A DNA stretch of 62,517 nt from Betaproteobacteria bacterium (GTDB taxonomy: Bacteria; Pseudomonadota; Gammaproteobacteria; Burkholderiales; Burkholderiaceae_C), in contig VGHR01000003.1 of the NCBI GenBank assembly GCA_016868205.1, positions 1 to 62,517 of the forward strand, read 5' to 3'. The notes beneath the pieces are model-generated. The model was not told where the DNA came from, did no database searches, and worked only from the letters and a program-made list of their open reading frames with translations. Position numbers and translations under genes: made by a program. Positions 16,875 to 24,900 of this stretch are shown here, piece by piece (within the stretch, counting starts at the first letter, position 1; each line of letters starts with the position of its first letter).

Positions 16875-17681
16875 ATGGGCTTGCACCCCGACTGGATCAG
16901 ACCTGATTGGCCGGCGCCGGCCTGGGTGAGAGCTGTCTGCACCACCCGTGCGGGGGGCCATTCACAGGGGCCGTTTGCGAGCATGAACCTGGGCCAGCAT
17001 GTCGGAGACGACCCCGCTCATGTGGCGGCCAACCGCGAGCATTTGACCCGGGCCTTGCGGGCCAGGCCAGTGTTCATGCAGCAGGTGCATGGCACCGCGG
17101 TGGTGCAGCTCCAGCACGAGGCTGACCAGGGCTTGAGCGCCGACGGTGCCCTGACCCAGCAGATGGGCTTGGCCTGTACCGTGATGGTGGCCGATTGCCT
17201 GCCTATCTTGATCGCGCATGACCGCCTGCCTATGGTGGCTGCGCTCCATGCGGGTTGGCGTGGGCTCGCAGCAGGCGTGGCAGGAAGCTCGGCCGGTATT
17301 GTCGAGGCGGGGCTCGATGCCTTGGCCGACGCAGCCGGTTGTTCGCTCCACGACCTGAGCCCCGGGCTGATGGCCTGGCTCGGGCCCTGCATCGGCCCGA
17401 GCGCCTTCGAGGTTGGGGCCGAGGCGAGGACGGCTTTCATTGCAGCCGATGCCCCATCCGATCGCTGTTTTGTACCGCTTGCGCAAGGCAAATACCGGGC
17501 CGATTTGCCGTCCCTGGCGCGCCGGCGGCTTGAGCGAGCCGGCTTGAGTCGCTTCTACGGCAATGACGGCAGTGACCGCTGGTGCACCGTTGCGAACTCA
17601 GCCTTTTTTTCGCACCGCGGCAGCCTGCTGCGACATGGCATCAGCGGTGGTCGCATGGCCGCCTGTATCTGGCTGGTCTGA
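16875..17681 (+). CDS. pgeF: Purine nucleoside phosphorylase / peptidoglycan editing factor (YfiH, laccase domain)
   Basis: 268 residues. Family motifs are all visible: TTRAGGHSQGPFASMNLGQH, FMQQVHGT, VADCLPIL, ALHAGWRGLAAGV with the zinc histidine and cysteine set, LGPCIGPSAFEVG, and the C-terminal SHRGSLLRHGISGGRMAA. Members act on purine nucleosides and, in E. coli, prevent wrong amino acids entering peptidoglycan precursors. ATG 16875 is preferred to the TTG one codon earlier. Its 3' end overlaps the opposite-strand gene at 17598 by 84 bases. Often found upstream of phaC in Burkholderiales. Confidence 0.93.
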   Translation: MGLHPDWIRPDWPAPAWVRAVCTTRAGGHSQGPFASMNLGQHVGDDPAHVAANREHLTRALRARPVFMQQVHGTAVVQLQHEADQGLSADGALTQQMGLACTVMVADCLPILIAHDRLPMVAALHAGWRGLAAGVAGSSAGIVEAGLDALADAAGCSLHDLSPGLMAWLGPCIGPSAFEVGAEARTAFIAADAPSDRCFVPLAQGKYRADLPSLARRRLERAGLSRFYGNDGSDRWCTVANSAFFSHRGSLLRHGISGGRMAACIWLV

Positions 17682-17915
17682 CCCCTGGGCTGTCGGCGCT
17701 TGTGGCGCAGTCTGCGCTGGAGCCAAAGCCTCCCGCGCCTGACGCAGACGCCTGCGGGCCGGAGTTCCCATGATGTAGAGGACGATGCCCAGTGGCACAA
17801 GTCCGTAGAACACAAAGGTGCTCAGAGCGCCCAGCGCGGTGCCCTGTGGGCTGGCCAACTCAACTGCGCTCATCATGAGAACGACATAAATCCAGGCGAT
17901 CGCGGTCAGGTGCAT
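17598..17915 (-). CDS. Small two-helix membrane protein of unknown function
   Basis: About 105 residues from ATG 17915 (MHLTAIAWIYVVLMMSAVE); a TTG four codons upstream is possible. Two membrane helices (about residues 2-20 and 35-55) are followed by a TPARRRLRQ basic stretch and a Gln/Ala/Pro/Thr-rich cytoplasmic tail. Similar short proteins occur beside phaC in related genomes, but no role is known to me. Its last 84 bases overlap the end of pgeF tail to tail. A perfect palindrome (17950-17967) lies between its start and phaC, so both may share regulation. Confidence 0.65.
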   Translation of the reverse strand: MHLTAIAWIYVVLMMSAVELASPQGTALGALSTFVFYGLVPLGIVLYIMGTPARRRLRQAREALAPAQTAPQAPTAQGSDQPDTGGHATTADAMSQQAAAVRKKG

Positions 17916-17949
17916 GAAGGCTCGCAAATTAGAGGGGATTGCCCAAACT

Positions 17950-17967
17950 ATGTCAGCAAGCTGACAT
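17950..17967. promoter_or_regulatory. Perfect 18-base palindrome in the phaC divergent promoter region
   Basis: ATGTCAGCAAGCTGACAT has perfect eight-base arms around AA. It lies 35 bases upstream of the small membrane protein start and 93 bases upstream of phaC. It has the form of an operator for a dimeric regulator. Which regulator is unknown; no phaR gene is present in the window. Confidence 0.5.
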
Positions 17968-18059
17968 GCAAGGGCTCGACAATCTTGCCATTATTTTGCT
18001 GGATGGGCTGTGCTCGGTTTAAAGCCCGTACCTAGAAACGGCCTCGAGGAGACAAAGCG

Positions 18060-19790
18060 ATGAACGCTGAAAGCATATGGGCGCAAGCGTCCGAGCAGTT
18101 CCAGAAAAACCTGCAGGGGCAGTTTCAGCAGGCACTGTCGGCCCTGTTGCCGGGGCACATCCCCGCGGCGCCGAGTTTTCTTACTCAAACCCTGCCGTCC
18201 CTTGAGGGGCTGGCCGGCGTGCATATCGATCCGGCCCGCTTGCTGGAGATTCAGCAGGACTATGTGCGCGAGGCCACTGCCCTATGGAATGCCTCTTTGA
18301 ACGCGGGCGGCCAATCCTCCCCCCTGAAGGATCGCCGTTTTGCCTCGCAGGCCTGGAATGCCAGTCCCTTGTCGCACTTCGCCGCGGCCGCTTACCTTCT
18401 GAACGCCCGGGCCCTCTCGGCCATGGCCGAGGCCGTCGAGGGTGATGCCAAGACGCGCTCGCGTGTGCGCTTTGCGGTTGAGCAATGGCTGGCTGCTTCG
18501 GCCCCCAGTAACTTTCTTGCACTCAATGCGGATGCTCACAAGAGGGCCCTGGATACGCAAGGCCAAAGCCTGAGCCAGGGCCTTCAAAACCTGATGGGCG
18601 ATATGCGGCAGGGACACCTGTCCATGACCGATGAGAGCGTGTTCGAGGTCGGGCGCAATGTCGCCAGCTCTGAGGGCGCTGTGGTGTTTGAGAACGAGTT
18701 TTTCCAGCTGCTCGAATACAAGCCCCTGACGGCCAAGGTCTATGAGCGGCCTTTCCTGTTTGTGCCGCCTTGCATCAACAAGTACTACATCCTGGACCTT
18801 CAGCCCGAGAACTCGTTGATCCGCTATCTGGTCGAGCAGGGGCATCGCACTTTTGTGGTGAGTTGGCGCAACCCAGATGAGTCCATGGCGGACAAGACCT
18901 GGGACGATTACATCGAGCAGGCGGCCATTCGGGCCATTCATGCCGTGCGCGAGATTTCTGGTGCATCGACCATCAATGCCCTGGGCTTTTGTGTCGGCGG
19001 CACTATTTTGGGCACGGCATTGGCCGTGCTGGCCGCTCGCGGTGAAAAACCGGTGCACTGCGTTACCTTCTTGACGGCCTTACTGGATTTTCGCGACACC
19101 GGCGTGCTCGATGTGTTCATCGATGAGCACGCTGTTCGGGTGCGGGAAATGCAGATGGGTAAAAGCGGCTTGTTGCGCGGCCAGGACCTGGCCTCGACCT
19201 TCAGCTTCCTGCGCCCCAACGATCTGGTCTGGAACTATGTGGTCGATAACTACCTGAAGGGCGAAAAGCCGCCCGCCTTCGATCTCTTGTACTGGAACAG
19301 CGATTCGACTAATTTGCCTGGGCCGTTTTATGCCTGGTATCTGCGCAATACCTACCTGGAGAACAATCTGGCCAAGCCAGGCAAAGTCAAGGTCTGCGGC
19401 CAGAAAATCGACCTGCGCAAGATCGACATCCCGGCCTATATCTACGGCTCGCGCGAGGACCATATCGTGCCGGTGCAGGGGGCTTATGCCAGCACGCAAA
19501 TCCTGACGGGCAAAAGGCGTTTTGTGATGGGCGCTTCGGGTCATATCGCTGGCGTGATCAATCCGCCGGCCAAAAAGAAACGCTCCTACTGGACCCGGGA
19601 CGACCTGCCGGCCTCTCATGAAGAGTGGCTCAAGGGGGCCGCTGAACACGAGGGCTCCTGGTGGCCCGATTGGGTGCGCTGGCTCAAGCCACATGCGGGC
19701 AAGCAGATCGCCGCCCCCAAGGCTTACGGCAGTCGCAAGTACAAGGCACTAGAGCCGGCGCCGGGCCGCTATGTGAAAGTCAAGGCATAA
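18060..19790 (+). CDS. phaC: Class I polyhydroxyalkanoate synthase
   Basis: 576 residues, the class I size. It polymerises (R)-3-hydroxybutyryl-CoA on the surface of PHB granules. The alpha/beta-hydrolase core holds the lipase-like box GFCVGG with catalytic Cys311, the aspartate in GSREDHIVP and the histidine in GASGHIAGVINPP. N-terminal PhaC domain (about 75-245) is intact: AWNASPLSHFAAAAYLLNA, LTAKVYERPFLFVPPCINKYY. GAGGAG precedes the ATG. First of phaC-phaA-phaB, a complete short-chain PHB pathway. Confidence 0.96.
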   Translation: MNAESIWAQASEQFQKNLQGQFQQALSALLPGHIPAAPSFLTQTLPSLEGLAGVHIDPARLLEIQQDYVREATALWNASLNAGGQSSPLKDRRFASQAWNASPLSHFAAAAYLLNARALSAMAEAVEGDAKTRSRVRFAVEQWLAASAPSNFLALNADAHKRALDTQGQSLSQGLQNLMGDMRQGHLSMTDESVFEVGRNVASSEGAVVFENEFFQLLEYKPLTAKVYERPFLFVPPCINKYYILDLQPENSLIRYLVEQGHRTFVVSWRNPDESMADKTWDDYIEQAAIRAIHAVREISGASTINALGFCVGGTILGTALAVLAARGEKPVHCVTFLTALLDFRDTGVLDVFIDEHAVRVREMQMGKSGLLRGQDLASTFSFLRPNDLVWNYVVDNYLKGEKPPAFDLLYWNSDSTNLPGPFYAWYLRNTYLENNLAKPGKVKVCGQKIDLRKIDIPAYIYGSREDHIVPVQGAYASTQILTGKRRFVMGASGHIAGVINPPAKKKRSYWTRDDLPASHEEWLKGAAEHEGSWWPDWVRWLKPHAGKQIAAPKAYGSRKYKALEPAPGRYVKVKA

Positions 19791-19836
19791 GGGCTTGTGC
19801 CCGCTGTTAGTTTTCAAGACTCAATCGAGGAAGACC

Positions 19837-21015
19837 ATGCAAGATATCGTGATTGTGGGGGCTGCACGAACGGCTGTTGGGCGGTTTGGTGGTGCTTTGG
19901 CCAAGACACCGGCCACCGAGCTGGGCGCAGCGGTGATTTCTGACCTGCTCAGGCGTACGGGCGTTGCCGCAGGTGAGGTGGGCGAAGTAATCATGGGGCA
20001 GGTGCTTGCTGCCGGCAGCGGTCAGAATCCGGCGCGCCAGGCCCTGATCAAGGCGGGCGTTCCCAAAGAGGTGCCAGGTCTGACCATCAATGCCGTTTGC
20101 GGCTCAGGCCTGAAGGCGGTGATGCTCGCCGCGCAGGCGGTGGCCTGGGGCGATAGCGAGATCGTGATTGCCGGTGGCCAGGAGAACATGAGCGCCGCGC
20201 CGCATGTCCTGCCCGCCTCGCGTGAGGGTCAGCGCATGGGTGACTGGAAGCTGGTCGACACCATGATCATCGACGGTCTCTGGGATGTTTACAACCAGTA
20301 CCACATGGGCATCACCGCCGAGAATGTCGCCAAGGCTCACGGGATTACGCGCGATATGCAGGATGCGCTGGCTCTGGCCAGTCAGCAAAAGGCGGGCGCG
20401 GCTCAGGCGGCGGGCCGCTTCAAGGACGAGATCGTGCCCTTTTCGATTGCGCAGAAGAAGGGGGATCCAATCGTTTTCTCTGAAGACGAATACATCAACA
20501 AGAAGACCAGCGCCGAGGCCCTGACGGCTTTGCGCCCAGCTTTTGACAAAGCCGGCACGGTGACCGCAGGCAATGCCTCGGGCATCAATGATGGTGCCGC
20601 TGCGGTCATGGTCATGAGTGCTAAGAAAGCCGACAGCCTGGGTCTTGCGCCCTTAGCGCGCATTGCCTCGTTTGCAACCTCGGGCCTGGATCCGGCCACC
20701 ATGGGCATGGGGCCGGTCCCTGCTTCGCAAAAGGCATTGGCCCGCGCCGGATGGCGGGCCGCCGATGTGGACCTGTTCGAACTCAATGAGGCGTTTGCGG
20801 CGCAGGCTTGTGCGGTTAATAAGGCGCTCGACATCGACCCGGCGCGGGTCAATGTCAATGGCGGTGCGATTGCCATCGGTCATCCGATCGGTGCCTCGGG
20901 GTGCCGGGTGCTGGTGACTTTGCTGCACGAGATGCAGCGCCGGCAGGTCAAGAAGGGCCTGGCCGCCTTGTGCATAGGCGGCGGCATGGGCGTGTCTCTG
21001 ACGGTGGAGCGTTGA
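19837..21015 (+). CDS. phaA: Acetyl-CoA acetyltransferase (beta-ketothiolase)
   Basis: 392 residues. Thiolase motifs: NAVCGSGLKAV with acyl-accepting Cys88, GGQENMSAAPHVLP, NEAFAAQACAVN and GGAIAIGHPIGASGCRVL, and the C-terminal active cysteine in ALCIGGGMG. Condenses two acetyl-CoA to acetoacetyl-CoA, the first PHB step. ATG 19837 (MQDIVIVGAARTAVG) has GAGGAAG upstream. Lies 46 bases after phaC. Confidence 0.95.
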   Translation: MQDIVIVGAARTAVGRFGGALAKTPATELGAAVISDLLRRTGVAAGEVGEVIMGQVLAAGSGQNPARQALIKAGVPKEVPGLTINAVCGSGLKAVMLAAQAVAWGDSEIVIAGGQENMSAAPHVLPASREGQRMGDWKLVDTMIIDGLWDVYNQYHMGITAENVAKAHGITRDMQDALALASQQKAGAAQAAGRFKDEIVPFSIAQKKGDPIVFSEDEYINKKTSAEALTALRPAFDKAGTVTAGNASGINDGAAAVMVMSAKKADSLGLAPLARIASFATSGLDPATMGMGPVPASQKALARAGWRAADVDLFELNEAFAAQACAVNKALDIDPARVNVNGGAIAIGHPIGASGCRVLVTLLHEMQRRQVKKGLAALCIGGGMGVSLTVER

Positions 21016-21073
21016 GCTTGTTTGGGTTACCGCTTTCCGGTGACTTTGATGATTTGATTAACAAGGAGTAGGT

Positions 21074-21811
21074 ATGTCTCAAAAAATTGCGTATGTCACG
21101 GGCGGCATGGGGGGTATTGGTACCGCGATCTGCCAGAGGTTGGCCAAGGATGGCTTTAAGGTCATTGCCGGCTGCGGCCCCACCCGCGATTTCACCAAGT
21201 GGCTCGATGAGCAGAAGGCCCTGGGTTTTACCTTTTATGCATCGGTCGGCAATGTGGCCGACTGGCAGTCGACCGTGGATGCTTTCGGTAAATCCAAGGC
21301 GCAGCATGGACCCATCGATGTACTGGTCAACAACGCGGGCATCACACGCGACCGCATGTTTGTCAAGATGACGCGTGAGGATTGGGATGCCGTGATCGAC
21401 ACCAATCTCAACTCCATGTTCAATGTGACCAAGCAGGTGGTGCCGGATATGGTCGAACGCGGCTGGGGCCGCATCATCCAAATCTCCTCTGTCAATGGCG
21501 AGAAGGGCCAGGCCGGGCAAACCAACTACTCGGCGGCCAAGGCGGGCATGCATGGCTTTTCCATGGCGCTCGCGCAAGAGCTCGCCACCAAGGGCGTCAC
21601 GGTCAATACGGTCAGTCCGGGCTATATCGGTACGGATATGGTCAAGGCCATTCGTCCCGATGTGCTGGAAAAGATCGTGGCCACCGTGCCGGTCAAGCGC
21701 TTGGGCGAGCCCAGCGAAATCGCCTCCATCGTCGCCTGGCTGGCCAGCGAGGAGGGCGGCTATGCCACCGGGGCTGACTTTTCGGTCAACGGCGGACTGC
21801 ACATGGGGTGA
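21074..21811 (+). CDS. phaB: Acetoacetyl-CoA reductase
   Basis: 245 residues, short-chain dehydrogenase. TGGMGGIGTAICQRL is the cofactor loop, NNAGITRD the structural motif, and ISSVNGEKGQAGQTNYSAAKAG includes the catalytic Ser-Tyr-Lys. Reduces acetoacetyl-CoA to (R)-3-hydroxybutyryl-CoA, normally with NADPH. AAGGAG precedes the start. Closes the phaCAB cluster; the regulator phaR that often follows is absent here. Confidence 0.95.
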   Translation: MSQKIAYVTGGMGGIGTAICQRLAKDGFKVIAGCGPTRDFTKWLDEQKALGFTFYASVGNVADWQSTVDAFGKSKAQHGPIDVLVNNAGITRDRMFVKMTREDWDAVIDTNLNSMFNVTKQVVPDMVERGWGRIIQISSVNGEKGQAGQTNYSAAKAGMHGFSMALAQELATKGVTVNTVSPGYIGTDMVKAIRPDVLEKIVATVPVKRLGEPSEIASIVAWLASEEGGYATGADFSVNGGLHMG

Positions 21812-21829
21812 TAGTCACCGCCCCCGGGC

Positions 21830-21858
21830 TTTGGAAGGAGCGCCGTCCTCGGCGCAAT
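21830..21858 (+). repeat. Degenerate REP-like repeat, X type
   Basis: GGAGCGCCGTCCTCGGCGC followed by AAT resembles the X copies at 8321-8345 and 13002-13027 with three or four substitutions; the TGTGG head is eroded. It lies between convergent phaB and mtnP. Confidence 0.5.
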
Positions 21859-21862
21859 GTGT

Positions 21863-22750
21863 TCAGCCAAACCTAGCGAGCAAGGGGGCAAGCCGTTGCC
21901 GGACGGCTTCGCCCATGGCCGTCACCGGGGTGATCAGCGCCGGGCTCAGGGCCTCATGGGCCGGGCTGGACGGTCGTTGGGCGTGCAGCTGTGTCACGAC
22001 ATCGATCAGCAGGCCTTGTGCGTTGCTGGCGTTTTCCATCAGGTTGGCCACCGCCATGTCGGCGGTGACGGCTTGCGTGCGTTCGTGCCAGCAGTCGTAG
22101 TCGGTCACCAAAGCCAGCGTGGCGTAGGCGATCTCGGCCTCGCGGGCCAGACGCGCTTCGGGCATGTTGGTCATGCCAATGATCTGCGCGCCCCACTGCC
22201 GGTACATCAGGCTTTCAGCGCGGCTTGAAAACTGTGGACCGTCGATACAGATGTAAGTCCCGCCGTGGTGGATGCGGCCGCGTCCAAAGCCTCGCCGGTT
22301 CGCCACCTGTGCAAGCAGGGCGCGCAGGGCCGGACAGATGGGGTCGGCCAGCGAGACATGAGCAACGGCTCCCTCGCCGAAAAAGCTTCGCGGCCGGCCC
22401 CGGGTGTGGTCGATGAACTGATCGGGCAGGACCAAATCCAGCGGTGCAAAGTCTTCGATCAAGGAACCCACCGCCGACACTGACAGCAGATAGCGTACGC
22501 CCAGGGACTTGAGCGCCCAGATATTGGCCAGAAACGGAATCTCCGAAGGCAGCAGCTTGTGTCCGCGGGCGTGACGCGCCAGGAAGGCCACCCGAGCCGG
22601 CCCGAGACGGCCGACGCAAATCCTCTCGGACGGCACTCCATAGGGCGTGGTGACATCGATTTCCTGCGCGTCTTGCAGGCCCTGCATTTCGTAGAGGCCG
22701 CTGCCGCCAATGACGGCGATTTCGATGGGGGATTCAACGGCGAAAACCAT
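21863..22750 (-). CDS. mtnP: S-methyl-5'-thioadenosine/thioinosine phosphorylase
   Basis: 295 residues of the MTAP/PNP family. Motifs: IAVIGGSGLYEM (phosphate loop), FLARHARGHKLLPSEIPF, YICIDGPQFSSRAES, IIGMTNMPEARLAREAEI and VTDYDCWH, where the aspartates are typical of the adenosine-recognising branch. Splits methylthioadenosine into adenine and methylthioribose-1-phosphate in methionine/polyamine salvage; specificity for methylthioinosine cannot be excluded. It is divergent from the radical SAM gene by 60 bases. The ATG lacks a strong ribosome binding site. Confidence 0.9.
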   Translation of the reverse strand: MVFAVESPIEIAVIGGSGLYEMQGLQDAQEIDVTTPYGVPSERICVGRLGPARVAFLARHARGHKLLPSEIPFLANIWALKSLGVRYLLSVSAVGSLIEDFAPLDLVLPDQFIDHTRGRPRSFFGEGAVAHVSLADPICPALRALLAQVANRRGFGRGRIHHGGTYICIDGPQFSSRAESLMYRQWGAQIIGMTNMPEARLAREAEIAYATLALVTDYDCWHERTQAVTADMAVANLMENASNAQGLLIDVVTQLHAQRPSSPAHEALSPALITPVTAMGEAVRQRLAPLLARFG

Positions 22751-22810
22751 AGCGTCGATTATGCTCGCGAGATATCCATTCCAAAACCGTTCTTACGGGG
22801 AGACCGTGCC

Positions 22811-23776
22811 ATGCATGAGACCTTGCCCCTGCTGCGCAAGAGCGACTTCCCTGCGCTGCGGCGACTGGCGCTGCAGACCCTGCAAGTCAATCTGGGCTAT
22901 CGCTGTAACCAGACTTGCGTGCATTGCCATGTCAATGCCGGCCCGAATCGCAAGGAGCAGATGGACGGTGCCACGGTCGATCTGGTCCTCGAGGTGCTTC
23001 AGACCAAGCGCCTGGAGGCCCTGGACCTCACCGGCGGCGCGCCCGAACTCCACGCGCATTTCCGGCGGCTTGTGCGCCAGGCCCGATCGCTGGGACTGCG
23101 CGTCATTGACCGCTGCAACCTGACCGTCCTGTTTGAGCTAGGGCAGGAGGATCTGGCCGATTTTCTGGCCGAGCAGGGCGTCGAGGTGGTGGCTTCGCTA
23201 CCGTGCTACTCGCAGGACAATGTCGATCAGCAGCGTGGTCAGGGCGTATTTGAAAAAAGCATACGGGCTCTACAAAAGCTCAACGCCCTTGGCTACGGAC
23301 AAGTCGGCTCGGGGCTGGTCCTCAACCTCGTCTATAACCCGCAAAACCCGGTGCTGCCACCGTCGCAGGCAGCGCTGCAAGCTGACTACGAGCGCTTTCT
23401 GATGGCTAATTTCGGCGTGCGCTTCAATCGCCTTTTCACCTTGGCGAATATGCCCATTCAGCGTTTTGGCAGCATGCTGGTGTCTCAGGGCAAGTTTGCC
23501 GATTACATGACCTTGCTCAGGTCCAGTCACCGGTCGGAGAACTTGGCAGGCCTGATGTGTTTGTCCACGGTATCGGTGGATTGGCGGGGCTATCTTTACG
23601 ACTGCGATTTCAACCAGATGCTGGGCATGCCCGTGCCGGCCAGCGCCGGCCGACCGCATCTGCGCGAGTTATTGGTCCACTCCTTGAGTGGGCAAGCGAT
23701 CGCGGTGGCCGATCATTGTTACGGATGCACCGCCGGGCAAGGCTCTTCGTGCGGCGGGGCGTTGTCGGCCGCTTGA
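22811..23776 (+). CDS. arsS: Radical SAM protein, ArsS (arsenosugar biosynthesis) family
   Basis: 321 residues. The radical SAM cluster motif CNQTCVHCHVNAGP appears at residue 36-49, followed by LDLTGGAPELHAHFRRLV and EVVASLPCYSQDNVD. The C-terminal DUF3641 part has MCLSTVSVDWRGYLYDCDFN and a cysteine-rich end CYGCTAGQGSSCGG. This matches the family named for arsenosugar formation from trivalent methylated arsenic, but ArsM and other arsenic genes are not adjacent, so the substrate is uncertain. ATG 22811 was chosen because the motif spacing fits; upstream frame overlaps mtnP. Confidence 0.85.
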   Translation: MHETLPLLRKSDFPALRRLALQTLQVNLGYRCNQTCVHCHVNAGPNRKEQMDGATVDLVLEVLQTKRLEALDLTGGAPELHAHFRRLVRQARSLGLRVIDRCNLTVLFELGQEDLADFLAEQGVEVVASLPCYSQDNVDQQRGQGVFEKSIRALQKLNALGYGQVGSGLVLNLVYNPQNPVLPPSQAALQADYERFLMANFGVRFNRLFTLANMPIQRFGSMLVSQGKFADYMTLLRSSHRSENLAGLMCLSTVSVDWRGYLYDCDFNQMLGMPVPASAGRPHLRELLVHSLSGQAIAVADHCYGCTAGQGSSCGGALSAA

Positions 23777-23805
23777 TCTGCGGGCGCGACGGCCTCGGGC
23801 GCACC

Positions 23806-24837
23806 ATGCCCGACAATGCGTGCAAAGGCTATAGACCCGTGATAACCGACTCCCACCCCGCGACCTTTGCCGCCCGACTGTCTGTCGCTCCCATGATGGA
23901 TTGGACGGATCGCCATTGCCGCTTTTTTCATCGACTGCTGACGCGCCGCACCCGGCTCTACACCGAGATGGTGACCACCGGCGCGCTGCTGCACGGCGAT
24001 GTGCCGCGGCATCTGGACTTCAATGAACAGGAGCATCCGATCGCGCTGCAACTCGGTGGCAGCGAGCCCGGCGACCTGGCGCAGGCTGCCCGGCTCGCAC
24101 AGCAATGGGGCTATGACGAGATCAATCTCAATTGCGGCTGCCCCAGCCCGCGGGTGCAGCGCGGCGCTTTTGGCGCCTGCTTGATGGCCGAGCCGGCGAC
24201 CGTGGCCGATGGCGTCAAGGCCATGCGCGATGCAGTCAGCCTGCCCGTGACGGTCAAGCACCGCATCGGCCTGGACCGCTGCGAGAGCTATGACTTTGTG
24301 CGCGACTTCGTGGGTTGGGTCAGTCAAGCCGGGTGCGATACCTTCATCGTCCACGCGCGCAATGCCTGGCTGCAGGGCTTGAGCCCCAAGGAGAATCGTG
24401 AAATACCTCCGCTGCGCTATGAGTGGGTCTATCGCCTCAAGCGTGATTTTCCTGCACTTACCGTGGTGCTCAATGGCGGCGTGTCGGATGAGGTGCAGAT
24501 CCATGCCCACTTGCAGCAATTGGACGGCGTGATGGTTGGACGGCAGGCCTATCACCAGCCGGCCTGGCTGGCAAGCTGGGACGGGGAGTTTTTTGGGGAT
24601 CCGGCGCGCGAGTTGGAGATCGATGCCATTGAAGAGGCGATGGTGATCTACATGGAGCAGCAGGCCGCAAGGGGTGTGGCCTGGGCTGCGGTGGCGCGCC
24701 ACATACTGGGCTTGCGCAACGGCCAGCCCGGCGCCCGGCGTTGGCGCCAAGTCTGGAGCGATCATCGGCTCAAGGCCCTGAGCCCAGCCCAGGTGCATCA
24801 GAGGGCCAGGCAGGCGCTGCAGTCGATGGCCGCTTGA
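23806..24837 (+). CDS. dusA: tRNA-dihydrouridine(20/20a) synthase
   Basis: About 343 residues. FMN-dependent TIM barrel with LSVAPMMDWTDRHCRFFHR at the start, TEMVTTGALLHGD, INLNCGCPSPRVQRGAFGACLM containing the catalytic cysteine, VTVKHRIGLD, and GVMVGRQAYHQP. These features and the WTDRH variant are those of DusA rather than DusB or DusC. Reduces U20/U20a in the tRNA D-loop. Start uncertain: ATG 23806, or GTG 23839 which gives a start nearer homologues. Confidence 0.92.
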   Translation: MPDNACKGYRPVITDSHPATFAARLSVAPMMDWTDRHCRFFHRLLTRRTRLYTEMVTTGALLHGDVPRHLDFNEQEHPIALQLGGSEPGDLAQAARLAQQWGYDEINLNCGCPSPRVQRGAFGACLMAEPATVADGVKAMRDAVSLPVTVKHRIGLDRCESYDFVRDFVGWVSQAGCDTFIVHARNAWLQGLSPKENREIPPLRYEWVYRLKRDFPALTVVLNGGVSDEVQIHAHLQQLDGVMVGRQAYHQPAWLASWDGEFFGDPARELEIDAIEEAMVIYMEQQAARGVAWAAVARHILGLRNGQPGARRWRQVWSDHRLKALSPAQVHQRARQALQSMAA

Positions 24838-24900
24838 GGCCTTTGGGTGTTTGTTCGCACGCAGGCCAGAAGGTCAGCTTGGCCTGAGCGGGCGATCAGC

